A DNA stretch of 64,000 nt from Opisthorchis felineus. Lineage: Eukaryota > Platyhelminthes > Trematoda > Opisthorchiida > Opisthorchiidae. A model generated the notes under the pieces. That model made no database searches. It worked only from the letters and a program-made list of their open reading frames with translations, and was not told where the DNA came from. The stretch covers positions 565,214 to 629,213 of the forward strand of contig SJOL01006475.1 in assembly GCA_004794785.1 (NCBI GenBank), read 5' to 3'. This document shows, piece after piece, positions 49,524-62,239 of the stretch. The translations under genes were made by a program, and so were the position numbers. Position 1 is the first letter of the stretch. The number at the start of each line of letters is the position of its first letter.

Positions 49524-52500
49524 GTATGGGCAAACTAGCGGACAGTTTTGGTACTTTGGCTGTCGTAATCCATAAAAGGAAATGCCATTTTTGGAAGGCG
49601 GTGAATCGCCGAATGACATGTATCTGTGTGTGTAGAACCAGTATTTTCTGATCCAATTTTATCCATACCGCCTATCTCCGGTGCGCATCTGTATTTCTGC
49701 CCAGTAAACATGGACACAGATCTGGCTACGCAAGTACTTATTAGAAGCGATAAAAACGATTGTTCATTCGCCAGGTAAATTCTCTGTTTCGTGGCTGGTA
49801 ATTCGCTGGAATGGAGAATTCATTGGAAGGTCACGGTGCAAGGCATAGGAAGTTTTATTTCAAAGACAGAGTAAATATTGCTTGCACCAGTGAATGCAGT
49901 CAATGAAATGCTACGCAGAAAAGCAATACATTATCGCGCAAAATTCAATATCCCACAAGGAGCTAATAGCTTTGCCTCGAACAGGATACCACGTAGACTC
50001 CATCCTTATGGTTAATGTGTAACAATTATTATGAAGATCAAATAATGGGAAAACATTAAGTCAACTCGGTTCAGTTTATTATGGTTTTCTATCTGCAAAC
50101 TTAACCAATAGGTGAGACAATTGAATAAAATAGAGTTTTAATAGGAAATTATATGAGCATTGTTGGTGTAGGTGGTGTTCTTACCGTGTTGAAAAGTTTA
50201 AGGACAAACAAACAGAAAAACCAGAAAAACGTGAAAGGAAAAAAATAAAAAATAATATCAAATTGGTATTACGGTGGCGTAACAAATAAGGAAATTCGTC
50301 CCAATTAATGGGTTTCTATTTACACAGATAACATGCTATGCTTATCGTCTATCGCGCAAAACGTATATTTAAACAGAGTTAAATAGAAATCATGTAGAAC
50401 AAAACGTAGGTAGAAGGCAGATTCTCCGAAAAATTGAGTAAAAACATAAAATGCTTCGGTTTGCCACAGAAAAGTCACAAAATTCAAACAGGATTTTCCT
50501 TCTAGAGAGAACTGCTTCAGTCATGATGGGTGTCCAATATGAGATATCCTGAAAGAAATATTGGGAACCAACATGGACTGTCAATTCTAGCTGAGTGACC
50601 TTAGTGCCTCCTGTACAATAGCGTAAAGGCCTTTACGGTCAGTGAAAAAGGGCAAGTATATCACTTTGCAAAATCACCGTCAAAACGAATGACAGCACAT
50701 GCGTTTTTTCTCAAGCAATCACTCTTCCAAAGGGAATTTCTTCCAGATTCTACCGGCTTGTAAAAATTTTTTTATGTACTGAAAGCCAGCATTCGGCCAG
50801 TAACTCACCTGCAAGTCCACCACACCAGTCATTTATATGAATTTGTTGCTAGATTATTGGCATGTTAGTTGGGTTCTTACAACATTAAGCATAATAGAAC
50901 AGCCGCAAAGTCCAAGAACACCAAAATCTTGGGCACCGTTATTGAATAAATGAAAAAAATGTTAAGAGCTTGCGGATTTGTCACCACTATTTGCCCCCGC
51001 TGTTCCGTCTACGAGAGAAATGCAAGACTTTAAGGTGAACTTTGTTCTATTCTCTTCTGTAGAATAATAATATGCCTCCATTTGGAAGCAAAGGAAGGCT
51101 TAAAACGTTCAAAAATTGGTCAGTGTTAGCTGAAGAATGTAACTTTGAGCAGGTTGCAGAAAACCGCAGAAATATCAGGCAGTGAGCGGTGGTGGAGCCC
51201 CCGTCTGGACATATTTGTTGCTTCGAAAGAGCCTGATCACAGTGATAAAATCTAACAACACAGCATCGCTGGATGACTGGAGCCTGAGTAAAGCCTGAAG
51301 AACCGCAGTTTTTTAACAATAATGAGAGTTTAAATAGTCCATTGAGCACCAGTGTCCTCTGGGGAATGCTTATGAGGTCAGACATTGCTCATGATAGGTG
51401 GATAAATATCCCTCCAATTTTCACCAGATTAAATGCTTAGAAGAAATTAGGTCCACTTATTGCATGAAATCCTTTACAGCACACTTGTCTGAACTTTCGC
51501 CTGATGTCTAGATGGAAACTATTCAAACAGTTGGCAGTCTGCTCAAAACAACTTTCTTGTAGACCGACGTAACCACACTGTTTGTTGACCTGACTGAGCA
51601 GCGATCGATAGCAACTTTGCTTGTGGCAACTGAGATAATAGATGCCGTAGCTCGGTTTTGGCTCGTTGGGTAGATGCTCCATAAAAACCCCGGTATACAT
51701 TCATTCTTTTGGTCTACTTTTGAAAATTTGAATAAAGGAGGCGGTCGCCTCAAATTTTTCCTCCCAGCTCCTATCAGAACTTGGTCCGTTTTGTCCTGTT
51801 GACCATCCTTATTGGGAAGGAGGGCATCATCTACTCAGTGGACTTGTCTTAAAATTTGTGTCTGGAAGTGCGGTTTATTCCAGATTTTACGTTGTGATCT
51901 GTGTGATAAATCCTAAATAGTAATTTCACTGACGCCGCTTCAAAATATTCGTTTTATTTTCTACAGAATTCGAAATATTGTTAGCTGAAGGTTGAGCAAT
52001 AAGCGGAACAAGCCGGACAAAAGCTGATCACTATATTTCGCAGAAATCAAAAGGCCGTCAAAAAAACAATATCAGAGGTCCTTAGTCCCTTTATGCGATA
52101 ATCAGGAAGGACGAATTTCTAGGATGAAGAAATCTGAAACGCTTGGGTTCAGAAACGTACAAGGTACAGTTCTAAAACTACGTTGGTCGAACTAGAGAGA
52201 TGCATTCCAGCCAATGAAACAAAAGAAAGGTGTAAAGAAGCCAAAAACAGAAGGATAAACCAGATAGTTTATTGGTTAAAATATACGTCAAACTAAAAAT
52301 AACCTTATCCACCAATTGGATACACGGAAGGTAGCCAACATCGTAAAAAGATAGGGAAAGACTATTCACATAAGAAAACGAGTCACTAATAAAGAACGAA
52401 GGTGTCCCATTCACCAATTGGATGCAAGGACATCATCATAATTTGCCAATGAATCCCGACCAAAATAGAGAAGAAGCCTCTAACTTTGTAGGAATTGGAC

Positions 52501-52943
52501 GCTGACTCCCAGCTAAACAAACCCATGGAACAGACAGTAAATATCCACCAAACGATGCACTGATTCCTACAACTTTTGACAAAACGTTTTTGATACAGTT
52601 GTCTAGCTGTGCTGCAAATTCGCCGGGACAGTTTTAATTTGAATGCATCCTTGTTTAACCATTTGAAAACTGTAACACTGGAGATATGAATAGGATTGCA
52701 GATTCTGTCACTTTTTACTGGCAAGACAAATTATTATTCCAGCGCTGTTAAAACTCTGATCTGATCAACAGATTTTAACAGTTGGGTCTTGCAGTACTAA
52801 CCCTAATCAGGCTTTTACTAGTTTTGATTCTAGCTGAAAGCCTTTGGTGAAACGTAAACGTGTGGCTCTATTGTTCCACCCAACTACCTTTCGAGAGGTT
52901 TTCTCCAAATAAGGGACAGCACTTTTCATCTTACAAAATAGCT
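49524..52943. other. No recognised gene
   Basis: Several open stretches occur on the minus strand (49535-49717, 51047-51385, 51437-51753, 52178-52724). All three minus frames are open around 51.5-51.7 kb, which argues against reading any of them as coding. A-rich low complexity lies at about 50225-50260. CACCAATTGGAT occurs twice, about 100 bases apart (52311 and 52411). Confidence 0.4.
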
Positions 52944-53225
52944 TCAGCTAAAAATGTTTTTCAGGCAGATGAAAAATGAGAGGAGTTCTTTTGAATGGTA
53001 ACCGGAAGCAACTGGTAGTGGTATTCGGGTGAATAAAAACCGTACAATATCCTGTGGTGGCAACTGAACGATACTTTGCACATCTCCTTGTGCATCATGA
53101 CAAATGTAGAAAAACGAATAGTTGTTCAGGTGCCCAGAGCAGTTCGACATATTTTCGGAATTGTGAGCAATCATTCTTTGATCAGCCAAGTATGTTGTCT
53201 TTGGAAAGTTTACCCACAAGTTGAA
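52944..53225 (-). CDS. Possible terminal exon, unknown protein
   Basis: A pyrimidine-rich acceptor (TTCCTCACAAACACTTTAG) leads directly into 93 open codons ending in TAG. The peptide reads WVNFPKTTYLADQRMIAHNS, then VQLPPQDIVRFLFTRIPLPV and a hydrophobic end. It has two N-glycosylation sequons. No domain is recognised, and no AATAAA lies in the next 80 bases. Confidence 0.28.
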   Translation of the reverse strand, partial: FNLWVNFPKTTYLADQRMIAHNSENMSNCSGHLNNYSFFYICHDAQGDVQSIVQLPPQDIVRFLFTRIPLPVASGYHSKELLSFFICLKNIFS

Positions 53226-54984
53226 CTAAAGTGTTTGTGAGGAATTTAAATTGTAATCAATCGGTTACGTCGTATTAAAGCTACACTGCAAAATTACACA
53301 GTGTAACTCGCCGATGCCGACTGCTGACATGTAGCTGGATGTGGTGGAACGAGATAAATCTAATTCGTGGGAGATAGCAATTAAAATTTAATTGCAACAG
53401 AACCGACATGATCCTGTCCTTTGATAAGAGAAATTATTTAGTAAATCCAAATAAAATGCACTCTGTGCCACATTTAACTGTTCAGTCAATTCAGAAAGAC
53501 TCAAGTTGTCTGTACCTTGATCTTAACAGTTCCTGTTCTGCCACAAACAAGTTCAGAATCATCATATTCTTATATCGGTACCGTTACAATGACGGAGAGT
53601 ACGAAATAAGTGAAGCTAAAACTTGCTCCGACTGCAAACAATGTGAACAGTCTCAACGAATTCAGCAGTTTACGTCCAAAACGAATTAATCTGGAACAGC
53701 AAGATGTTTCGCGCTAATCAGTCGCACATTCAATACTGCCAAAGAACCTTGTCGATTCTGACTCAAAGTTTGGATTGTCAGCAAACGTTTGCCTGGAGTA
53801 GGCTGGTACATCGGCGTCACAGTTAAACGGTACACACGCTAGGACTACTTGAGGAACTGACGCTTTCAAGGAGCAATTGGGTGATTTGTACTGGGTGGAC
53901 TTGGTTTCGCGTTATACACGTATATTAACATCCCTCTGAGATGAGCATCTTACTCTATCCTCTACTATGTGCGACAAAATTGCTACCCTGGAGAAATAAT
54001 AACATGGCACGAAACAAAGGGAAATTCGAGTAAGCTGAGCACAGCAATACCTTAGTACACCACCATTCCGAGTCCGCGTGATCCCTACTACAAGTGGCTC
54101 AAAACATCTGAAAGGACATTATATGTATCCGATTCCTGCTTTGAGCCCGTCCTGTGTAAATTGTGTTGCTGTTCGTGGAGCCTGTGCTTGATGCTTCATG
54201 CAGATGATTGGCCGTTGTCTCCGTTTCTTTGTACTCTAGTACAGTACTTACACGTATATATTGTAACCAATAACGTAGCCAAATGCGGCACTGCTGAAAT
54301 GCAGAAATATACGCTTCAAATTGCACGTATTCAATGAACCTTTTCAAGTCACATCTAAAATGGCTATATATCGAACTCTATTGCTAAGTACAAACGTGTT
54401 TGAGAACACTCCGCACATTCGCGGCCCATTTTTGTGGCCCACATCGTGGATAGTTTTAACATTATTTATGAAATTCGCTTATTTTTACCCCACTATTATT
54501 AACCGCATTACCCATCTTTACAAACCGAACAGTTTCAAGCATCAAAGTCTGATGGTTATGATGCTAGTACTATAAGTTCGAGGCTCGACGGCCTGATAAC
54601 ACGGTGTAAGCTGGGCTTTAGTTGCCACCTTTTTGAATTTTCGAGGGCAGGCTCATTAGATTGTAAACTGAATATCAGTCAGACATCGCGCATCATATTG
54701 CTTGTTTGGGTCCTAATTTTTCGGCTATCCGTAGATACATCAAACAGTTTTGCAGGTTTCAGTGCTGTCGTTTGAATGACAGCAAAATAAAGAGTTAATA
54801 TTTTCCTGCCCCCGAGTTGAGCCTGAGGTTAACTGTGATATAGGCAATCCCAAATTATTGGAGTTACCGCTGACGGAATGAATAACCCCACTAGGATTCT
54901 TGATTAGGCAGCATAGTAAGGATTGTCAAATGGCATGCTTCACAAAGAACCGGCTCATTTAGTCTCTGTAGTACGACCTAACAG
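53226..54984. other. No recognised gene; weak exon-like segments
   Basis: A minus-strand segment ending at 54099 reads TETTANHLHEASSTGSTNSN after a weak acceptor and stops soon after. A plus-strand open stretch at 53408-53689 carries CSDCKQCEQ. Neither has a supported partner exon. Confidence 0.35.
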
Positions 54985-55126
54985 GATTTGAGTCATATGG
55001 AATCAGTATCAACTCTTCAAGGGTGCCCGGAAACAGCTCACCGGACTGAGAAGATTAAACAAAACGAACTGAACAGCGCACCGCAGCGACCGTCTATGAA
55101 ATACGGCAAATCTCAGCCAGTTGAAG
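54985..55126 (+). CDS. Possible exon, unknown protein (plus chain, fourth)
   Basis: The acceptor is GTAGTACGACCTAACAG and the donor GTTGAAG|GTTTGT. The open peptide reads DLSHMESVSTLQGCPETAHR and then QNELNSAPQRPSMKYGKSQP, polar and probably disordered. Phases are 0 in and 1 out, compatible with its neighbours in the plus chain. No motif. Confidence 0.3.
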
Positions 55127-57210
55127 GTTTGTTTTATAACAAAATCCATGTCGCACAGATTTTTCTGTTTGGCTTGAGAAATGTAAGATCTTAAATGCAG
55201 CTAGATGCAGGCTTGTTTTATCCACTCACTATGCACATTTATGTGCTCTATAAGGGACTTATGAAGATTGCGACTGTTATGAGTTAAAGTCCTAATGATA
55301 ACAGGCACACAATTGTTTCAGGCTTGTTTGTTATTTGTTCAGTCGCCGCAGACTTCCGACCGATGTAACAGCAAATGTTCCAGCCCACCCATTGCCTCAA
55401 CAGGGCGACCAAAACTTTATGGGCAGTCGTTTTTAGCTAAATTCGTGCACAAATTGTGATCAGTAGCCTGCCATTTTTTGCTCATTGTATTTCATCGTAG
55501 TTTTCCCGTTGCTTTGGCGTTTCTTCTCATCAGCTGAAGTGACAACGGATAAACATTGAGATCTTCCGAAATGTAATGCTGTATAGTTGGAGCTCCCCCT
55601 GCAACCTGTTAGGAAGTATAGGGCTCATCACTCCAGTGTGACTAACAGATGGTTATTGCTATCGAACAGTCACTCATATCTCCATACATGAATGTCTAAC
55701 AAAGGAGACAAGTGCGAGAAAAGGTTTCTGTTTGTAACGTACAAGGAATCAAACTAAAGTGTTTTCAACCCCCTGGTCACTTTGAAAACCGATAACGTAA
55801 CATATGGGCATTGTTTTGAGTCGGGGTTTCTCGGATGATGGAGGGATTGTTCGGTATCATTACAAGAGGCTTCTCATGAGCATCAACAAGTATTTTTGCA
55901 AGTGTAAAAAAACTAAAGTATCAAGATTTCTTGGCTCTTTGCTATACTACGCAACCTTGAAATAAAAACGATTGAAACTGCTGGGTCCTATAGTGGTGGT
56001 CTTCCGAAAGTGGATTCTATGGTAGCGCGTTTTTCTCTTGTATCTTCGTACCTGACCGCCTGTGTGCAGAGAAGCTTCTGAAAATTTTGTTTTTCTCAAG
56101 ATTTGGAAAGCAGCACTCATTTTTTTCCAAAATTTTGACGTTTTAAGGCACAATTTAAGTAAATCATTCAGCGACCTTTTCTCAGAAAATAAACCATTTT
56201 TTATGGCATGCAGTAATGAACCGGATTAAATTACAGTCGCAACTCAACGAGCACGTTAGGTAACTATAAGCGGAATGTCTGCAATATACATACCGAAAGT
56301 ATACGGCAAATGGGACTACACCCAAGTTCAGGGGCACTTTCATAAGCTCTCAAGTTAGGTCCCGCAGAAATATTGTGATTCTTCCTCAGAGAAGCGTGTC
56401 CTACTACTATGTCCACTGGAACATCGCGCCTAACAAATTTTTCATGTTACCTGATCCGAAAGAATTCTCAATTTTAAGTAAAACCATGTTTGATATGAAT
56501 AAGAGAATCTATTGTCTATCGTTGTGCGGAATTGCGAATAAAATTACATGCGCACTCAGGTTGACAGTAAAGTTGTCAATTGTTCAACCGCTGACAGCCA
56601 TTTTTCATCCTCCTAACTCGATACATTGTATTGTTTTGGATTTCCACACACCACCGACTTTTCCGCAAAATATGTCTGATAACCGAGGGGAAAATGTAGC
56701 GCCAGCGTAAAACAGATAAATTGAGAAATGCGGAAATGGTTTAGGTTTCTTTGCGTTTTAGCTGACTAGAACCGGCTTTGTCACTAACGTATGTCTATCG
56801 GCCTCAAGCCATCACAGCCTGACAAATTCTCCTACCTTACCTTAACAGAAAGAAGCAGTACGCCTAAGTGCAGAAATCATAGATAAGCCACCAGCAACAT
56901 AACTATAAGCTTGTGTTTTATTCATCAATGTCCTGTTTGCAAAAAACATGAGAATGGAAATTTTAAGACATCTTAGACCTTGCTAATAGGTCGAAGGGTC
57001 TTCTTACTTTGGCAACTTGGGGGCTCACTGAAATAGCCGACGTTTGGTTCCGTTTGCATCTATCTTTGATTGCTTATTACTCAAAACATCAGTTTACAAA
57101 TTTATCTACTTACCGGGAGAACAGCTTCGTTAACCTTTGTTATGACGTCTATCCATTTGTCCACATACTTGTCTATCTATATATCTCCTTTTTTTCTGTG
57201 TATCTCTCTG
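55127..57210. other. No recognised gene
   Basis: A plus-strand open stretch of 111 codons at 56375-56710 starts at GTG and has no motif. On the minus strand, CAGCTGATGAG followed by GAAACGCC near 55545-55518 echoes a hammerhead core lacking helix II. Confidence 0.4.
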
Positions 57211-57257
57211 CCTGTCTGTCTGTCTGTTTGACTGTCTGTCTGTCTGTCTGTCTGTCT
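57211..57257 (+). repeat. (CTGT)n microsatellite running into the gap
   Basis: About eleven CTGT units with one interruption (CTGTTTGACTGT), preceded by TCTA/TATC-rich sequence. The run is cut by the assembly gap, so its full length is unknown. Confidence 0.95.
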
Positions 57258-57497
57258 NNNNNNNNNNNNNNNNNNNNNNNNNNNNNNNNNNNNNNNNNNN
57301 NNNNNNNNNNNNNNNNNNNNNNNNNNNNNNNNNNNNNNNNNNNNNNNNNNNNNNNNNNNNNNNNNNNNNNNNNNNNNNNNNNNNNNNNNNNNNNNNNNNN
57401 NNNNNNNNNNNNNNNNNNNNNNNNNNNNNNNNNNNNNNNNNNNNNNNNNNNNNNNNNNNNNNNNNNNNNNNNNNNNNNNNNNNNNNNNNNNNNNNNN
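57258..57497. other. Assembly gap (240 N)
   Basis: Unresolved bases. The left edge lies inside the CTGT repeat and the right edge is unique sequence, so repeat collapse is the likely cause. Confidence 0.99.
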
Positions 57498-58560
57498 GGA
57501 GTTCACCGCTGATTTATGGCATATAGGTGTTGTGTAACAATGACCGAAATCCACGCATCATAGGCTGGTCTTTTTGAAAATAACCTTAAGTCTCCTGTTT
57601 TGGATGGTTGCGTTATCCATGTAAAGTTCTCACGTCAGGGAGGGGCCAGCTGATGAGACCAATCAAATGCAGTTGCACACCGGCCAATGCTCTAGTACCT
57701 GGCCCAATCACGCGAAAAGAATCATGTAGATGGCCTTGAACTAAGCACCATGAGCTACACCAATTTATTTAGCAACTGTAGATGGAACTTAACCTGCTAG
57801 GGTGCGCAGTGGGTGCTGATTTTGTCGGTATCTTATCACTTTTTTATAAATGTGCTTGCATAGTTGTCCAATTAACTGATTAACTGCGCCGAAAATTGTT
57901 CGATTTAGCTGATGCTTCATCTGGCTGATCTGTAAAATCTGTCATAGGAAACGCTTCACGGAGCGCTTGATGAAATGTCCAAACAATGAAACTGATTATT
58001 TTGTCTTTACCTGTCACAATTTTATCCAGAGCCTAGTCTATATTTTTCAGTTGCAGAATGGTCTTCCACGAGTGAACTGGCTTCATCTGGTCATTCCTGA
58101 GAGATGATCATTTGTTTCACAAAATAAGTTTGACACTTTGAGTGAGCCTCGTCTTTTAGTTGGACAGCTGGTAACACTGCTGTTAATTCTTTGTAGCAAG
58201 AGGAGTAGTCGGATAATTGTGCAGTTCCAGCAAATGATTGCTCATGATTTTTTTCGGGAGAACTTTTTACTGGTTACTTTTTACTGTGGTTACATGTTTT
58301 GCACATGATCCATCATTCTGACGGAAAAAATGAGTCATTGCTGGATCATTGTAAAGACTCATAAAGATATGAGCACCCAAAATAGAAAAAAGTACCTAAT
58401 AATTCCTGAAACCTATTTAATCTTTGAAAAGAAATGAGTCAAGTGGAACAAGATGGATGATAGCAGCAAATTAAAGCACCAGCGCTTCAAACATGTTACC
58501 ATAAGGCGAAAAATTCCCGCTTTCTAGACCACAAAACTTCGGTGTATCCTGTGTATAAAG
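57498..58560. other. No recognised gene; possible fragment of the hammerhead-bearing repeat
   Basis: At 57629-57660, TTCTCACGTCAGGGAGGGGC followed by CAGCTGATGAGACC aligns roughly with the end of the 10.84-kb element just before its CTGATGAGACC. The second half of the hammerhead core is missing here. The rest is unremarkable. Confidence 0.35.
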
Positions 58561-58610
58561 CTGTTTCTTTGAATAAGAGCTGTTTCTTTGAATAAGAGCT
58601 GTTCTTTTTT
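58561..58610 (+). repeat. 19-bp tandem duplication
   Basis: The unit CTGTTTCTTTGAATAAGAG occurs twice in exact tandem (58561-58579, 58580-58598), followed by a partial third copy. It looks like a recent local duplication. Confidence 0.9.
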
Positions 58611-61600
58611 GCTTATTTCAGCTAACCTATTTCTTTTTGTCTACTCATTATTCTTCATGGCTCCGGGAAGCCCTGTCAGTGACTTACCGTAGAGTTGATA
58701 TACGTGTGGAACGCAGTACAGTTGGTGTCTATATAACTTAGAGAATATAAAGATAAAAGTGTGCTTTCGAGTTTTCACTTTCATACGTATAAGGTTTGAA
58801 GATATTGACCTTAACCATATTTCTACCCTTATACCTTTTGACTCGGAAATGTCCTCAAGTTCTGTTTATTGCTGTGTCAAATAAAAACCTAGCAAATCCA
58901 AAAGATCAAATCACAGAACTCGCCAAGCAAACCATGTATCAGCAGTTAAAGTTTGCTTTTCGGAACTAGTGTGAAGGATTTTTCAACTGAACTTCATTTA
59001 GACGTACCAATTTCTCGCTCACTAATGAATCCAAGCACAGTTCGAACGTCAAATAACATAAACAGAAAACTCCCAAGCTTATAAGATACAAAGCGTTAAA
59101 ATTATTTCAGTCTTCGTTTGGTTACTTCAACCAAAACAGCTGGTTCACTGAAGGTGAATTCTTTTATGCATGGCAAGCAGTTGAAACACAATCGATTCTT
59201 CACTCTATTGTATGGAACTCGCTGGCGCTGTACTTCGACATTCTCATCATAAATACAGATTGCCCAAATTATAATGATATGGTAGTGTTCTGTTTCGCTG
59301 TCGGTGGTTCCTTTCTAACAATCATCTCAAGCAAAATGTAGAGGAACTAGGATCAACATCCGAATAGATTTAATGGTTCGGAGACCAAATTTTATCCTTT
59401 ATGTTCAGCAACCTGAGTTTGTGGACCAGTTTCTGAGCACTTACCAAAATAAATAGAACTCATTTGACATGTATTTAACCCATAGACTGCCTTATAAGAT
59501 TGCAGCCACTTTTTGTTGCTTCGGACAACTGGATTTTTTGGTAATATATTCGCATATATGAATATTTTTTTGAAGCGAGTACTTTGAAACAGCACACCGT
59601 GATATCCCGATTGATTTCTTCTGCACTGGGAGAGCAGACTTTTGTCTCATGTCAGAATTCCAAAATTTTGTCGGCCAGTGTCTCAGCTGGCAGGATATTT
59701 CGAATAAGGTTTGCTTTGTTATACGTGACAGGTTTATATTGCTCTAGGATCGCAGATTGAAAAGACAAAGTAATCAAACGCTTGTGGAGTGACTGTTTCA
59801 CGAAGCAATCGCTATCTTAGAGAGTTGGAATAGTAAGGTGACAATAACTTAAGCACCTTAGTTGTTGGAGTGCCTCAAAGTCACGCTATACTGAAGGCTA
59901 AACGTGCATTTGGGATCTCCAAATCAAAAGCCTTTTGTTACACTGCTATGTTATCTAATCTATGCGAGCTTTTTCTATTTTTACAACGAAACCGCCTGGG
60001 CTTTCTAATGTCACTGCCTAAACGTGTATTCTCTTTCACATTCATATCGAATCCCAACAGTAATCCAGTGTTGTATGACACAAACATAGATCGCTTGAAC
60101 TGCTAAGCTAGATAGAGCTGCAGTTCTGGTGCTAATCTAGTGTTTGATTAGAGTTAAAGATCACGTTTACTGATAAAATAGGCACAGCAAGTCAGAGCGA
60201 TCTAGTGCAAAATGCTTCATTTCGAATGGCGAATTTCTGGGTTGTTAGCTTATGAAATGTCATACGTGCTTAGATTTGCCTGTTTTGTACACATCATTTC
60301 TGTAAGCATAAATACTTTGCAAATTGGTGCCACAAAATTACCACAAGCGTTGTGACGGAAGCTTCTTGCAGATGGGCGAATGGAGAGTTCGATATCAGTA
60401 GCTAAATAAAGATTGTCATACGAGTTGAACCTTCAATGGAGATTTACGCATGTCCTAAAACGACCACGTTTGATGCATCTGTGGATGACCATTACAAAAA
60501 AATTGGCAAATAATTAGTCGACTCAGCTGTATAACAGAAATACCCATCCAAGTTTTCCGAAACTAATGGGGTGGTTTACGAATTGTGTACGAATTTTGAC
60601 AGAAGGCGCAACGAAGCATGAAATGTCGGAACAGACACTCCATCGAGACAGCTTCAAATTACAGTATCGGAAATGGGTCGGTCGCCATGCATGAATAAAT
60701 TAGTCGCAAGCAAATAATTGAAACCGAATAGAATACATATTCAAGATATTATAACATTTGTCTGAGTGGTGAGAATGTGCCACTGACAAGTATCACTAGT
60801 AGACAGGTGCTCACCATGTGCATGGATATACTGGAAAGTGCACTGCTGGATTGTATTGTGCAAGGCTTGTCCAGTTTTGATTCAATTTATCAGGAAGTGA
60901 GATTGAATTTGCGAGCATTTGTTCTTCCAAATCACCGCATTGCAAACCATGTTTCAGTCATCATCCGGATGGCTGCTTAAGTTCAATGCAAATACCTGTG
61001 GATGTAGCCTTCTTGGTGAGCAGTGTTGAAGGTCAAGCGAGTCACTGGGTTCATTAGACGACAGGAACGTGCAATAACCGAAGAAATATAATAGTCATGC
61101 CTAAATGCCAAAAATATATGACACTTTGTTTATAGGGTGCACATAAAACTTACTAAACACTGAACCTCATGAAATGGTACTGAAAGCGTCAGAAGTATAT
61201 TTTGCTGTGGGATTTTACTGACAGTCCAGCGTGAAGCAGAACGTCTGTCTCTTCTGAAAAAGAAACAATAAATTTAAACTCTCCTCTTTATTAAGCCGGA
61301 AAGCGCGTATGGCGGTACATTTACAGACGTTTTCTTGGGCAGCGATAGCGAGAAAACTATAGGAAGCACCTTATAAATGAATACCCAGTTGGAATTATGG
61401 ACTTTATGTTTATTCTTAAGACGTTTCTTTACTAAACAATAACAATGCAGCTTAGCTCGGTGCCGAAGCTTATTAGCCACACAGATATTTTCCCTTGTAG
61501 AAGGTTTGGACGACCGCATAGCCACTGAACCAGTGTTTAAGATGGCTTGGTGATGGCTTGCATCTTAACTTACATCTTAATCCATATTCCTAGACTGTGC

Positions 61601-61959
61601 AGAAGAATATGAAGTAGATAATTCTAGCCCCGAATGTCACTCAAGCTTAGTCTAACGCATTCTGTGAGACTAGATTTCGGGTGCAGGCAGATTTTCCAAG
61701 ATCTGTTCTGCCGGCATAGTGAGCTAGAACTTCGGTTGAAAACCTGAATAGTGAAAGAAAATGTCCTTCCCAAAAGGGACATCCTATAGGCACAATTCTG
61801 TTATTTTGCACGCAAACGTACATCACAGACCTTCATGTTTCGCATAACAGATCTTCCCCGTTTCGTCATAAATAAGCTCATCATATAATTCACACCCTAA
61901 ACGTTTGGAATTTCCTCGAACTAAAAAGGTTTCTCTCACGAATCGGGAATATCTTCCAG
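58611..61959. other. No recognised gene
   Basis: Short open stretches (59392-59595 minus, 59870-60106 plus, 60777-60980 plus, 61274-61525 minus) lack motifs and paired splice sites. Small direct repeats (GATGGCTTG; ACATCTTAA-like) lie at 61543-61582. Confidence 0.45.
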
Positions 61960-62045
61960 AGCTGGTGATATTGCACTTTTCAGATCCTGAAGCAGGGAGT
62001 TATAATGCGTTGTCAGCTACGACGGCTGAAGTCCTAGTCTCTGAG
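61960..62045 (+). CDS. Possible exon, unknown protein (plus chain, fifth)
   Basis: The acceptor is GGAATATCTTCCAG (an alternative TTGCACTTTTCAG ends at 61983). The donor is a near-consensus CTGAG|GTAAGTGG. The peptide reads LVILHFSDPEAGSYNALSAT and ends in EVLVSE. Phases are 1 in and 0 out, compatible with the 54.99-kb candidate. No family is recognised. Confidence 0.36.
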
Positions 62046-62239
62046 GTAAGTGGGTTCAGTTACGTGGCATGTGATGTCAGCTACTCTTTGAACAATGAGG
62101 AACAGATGGTGTACTAACCGGTCATGTGGGACATTCACATGAATTGTCACTGCAAGTCCCTGATTTGTGATATTGGACTATCACACGTAGAGATATAAAC
62201 CGTGTTAAGTCATCGTTCCCTTCTTTCTCAGAGTTTCTC

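Noticed and set aside
51437..51753. Overlapping minus-strand ORFs with cysteines
   Set aside because: All three minus frames are open there, so openness is uninformative; no motif or splice pair.
55518..55545. Minus-strand CTGATGAG plus GAAACGCC, hammerhead-like
   Set aside because: Helix II is absent and no flanking element is seen; a chance match is likely.
57009..57512. ORF crossing the N gap
   Set aside because: It is open only because the gap is unknown and the CTGT repeat has no stops in that frame.
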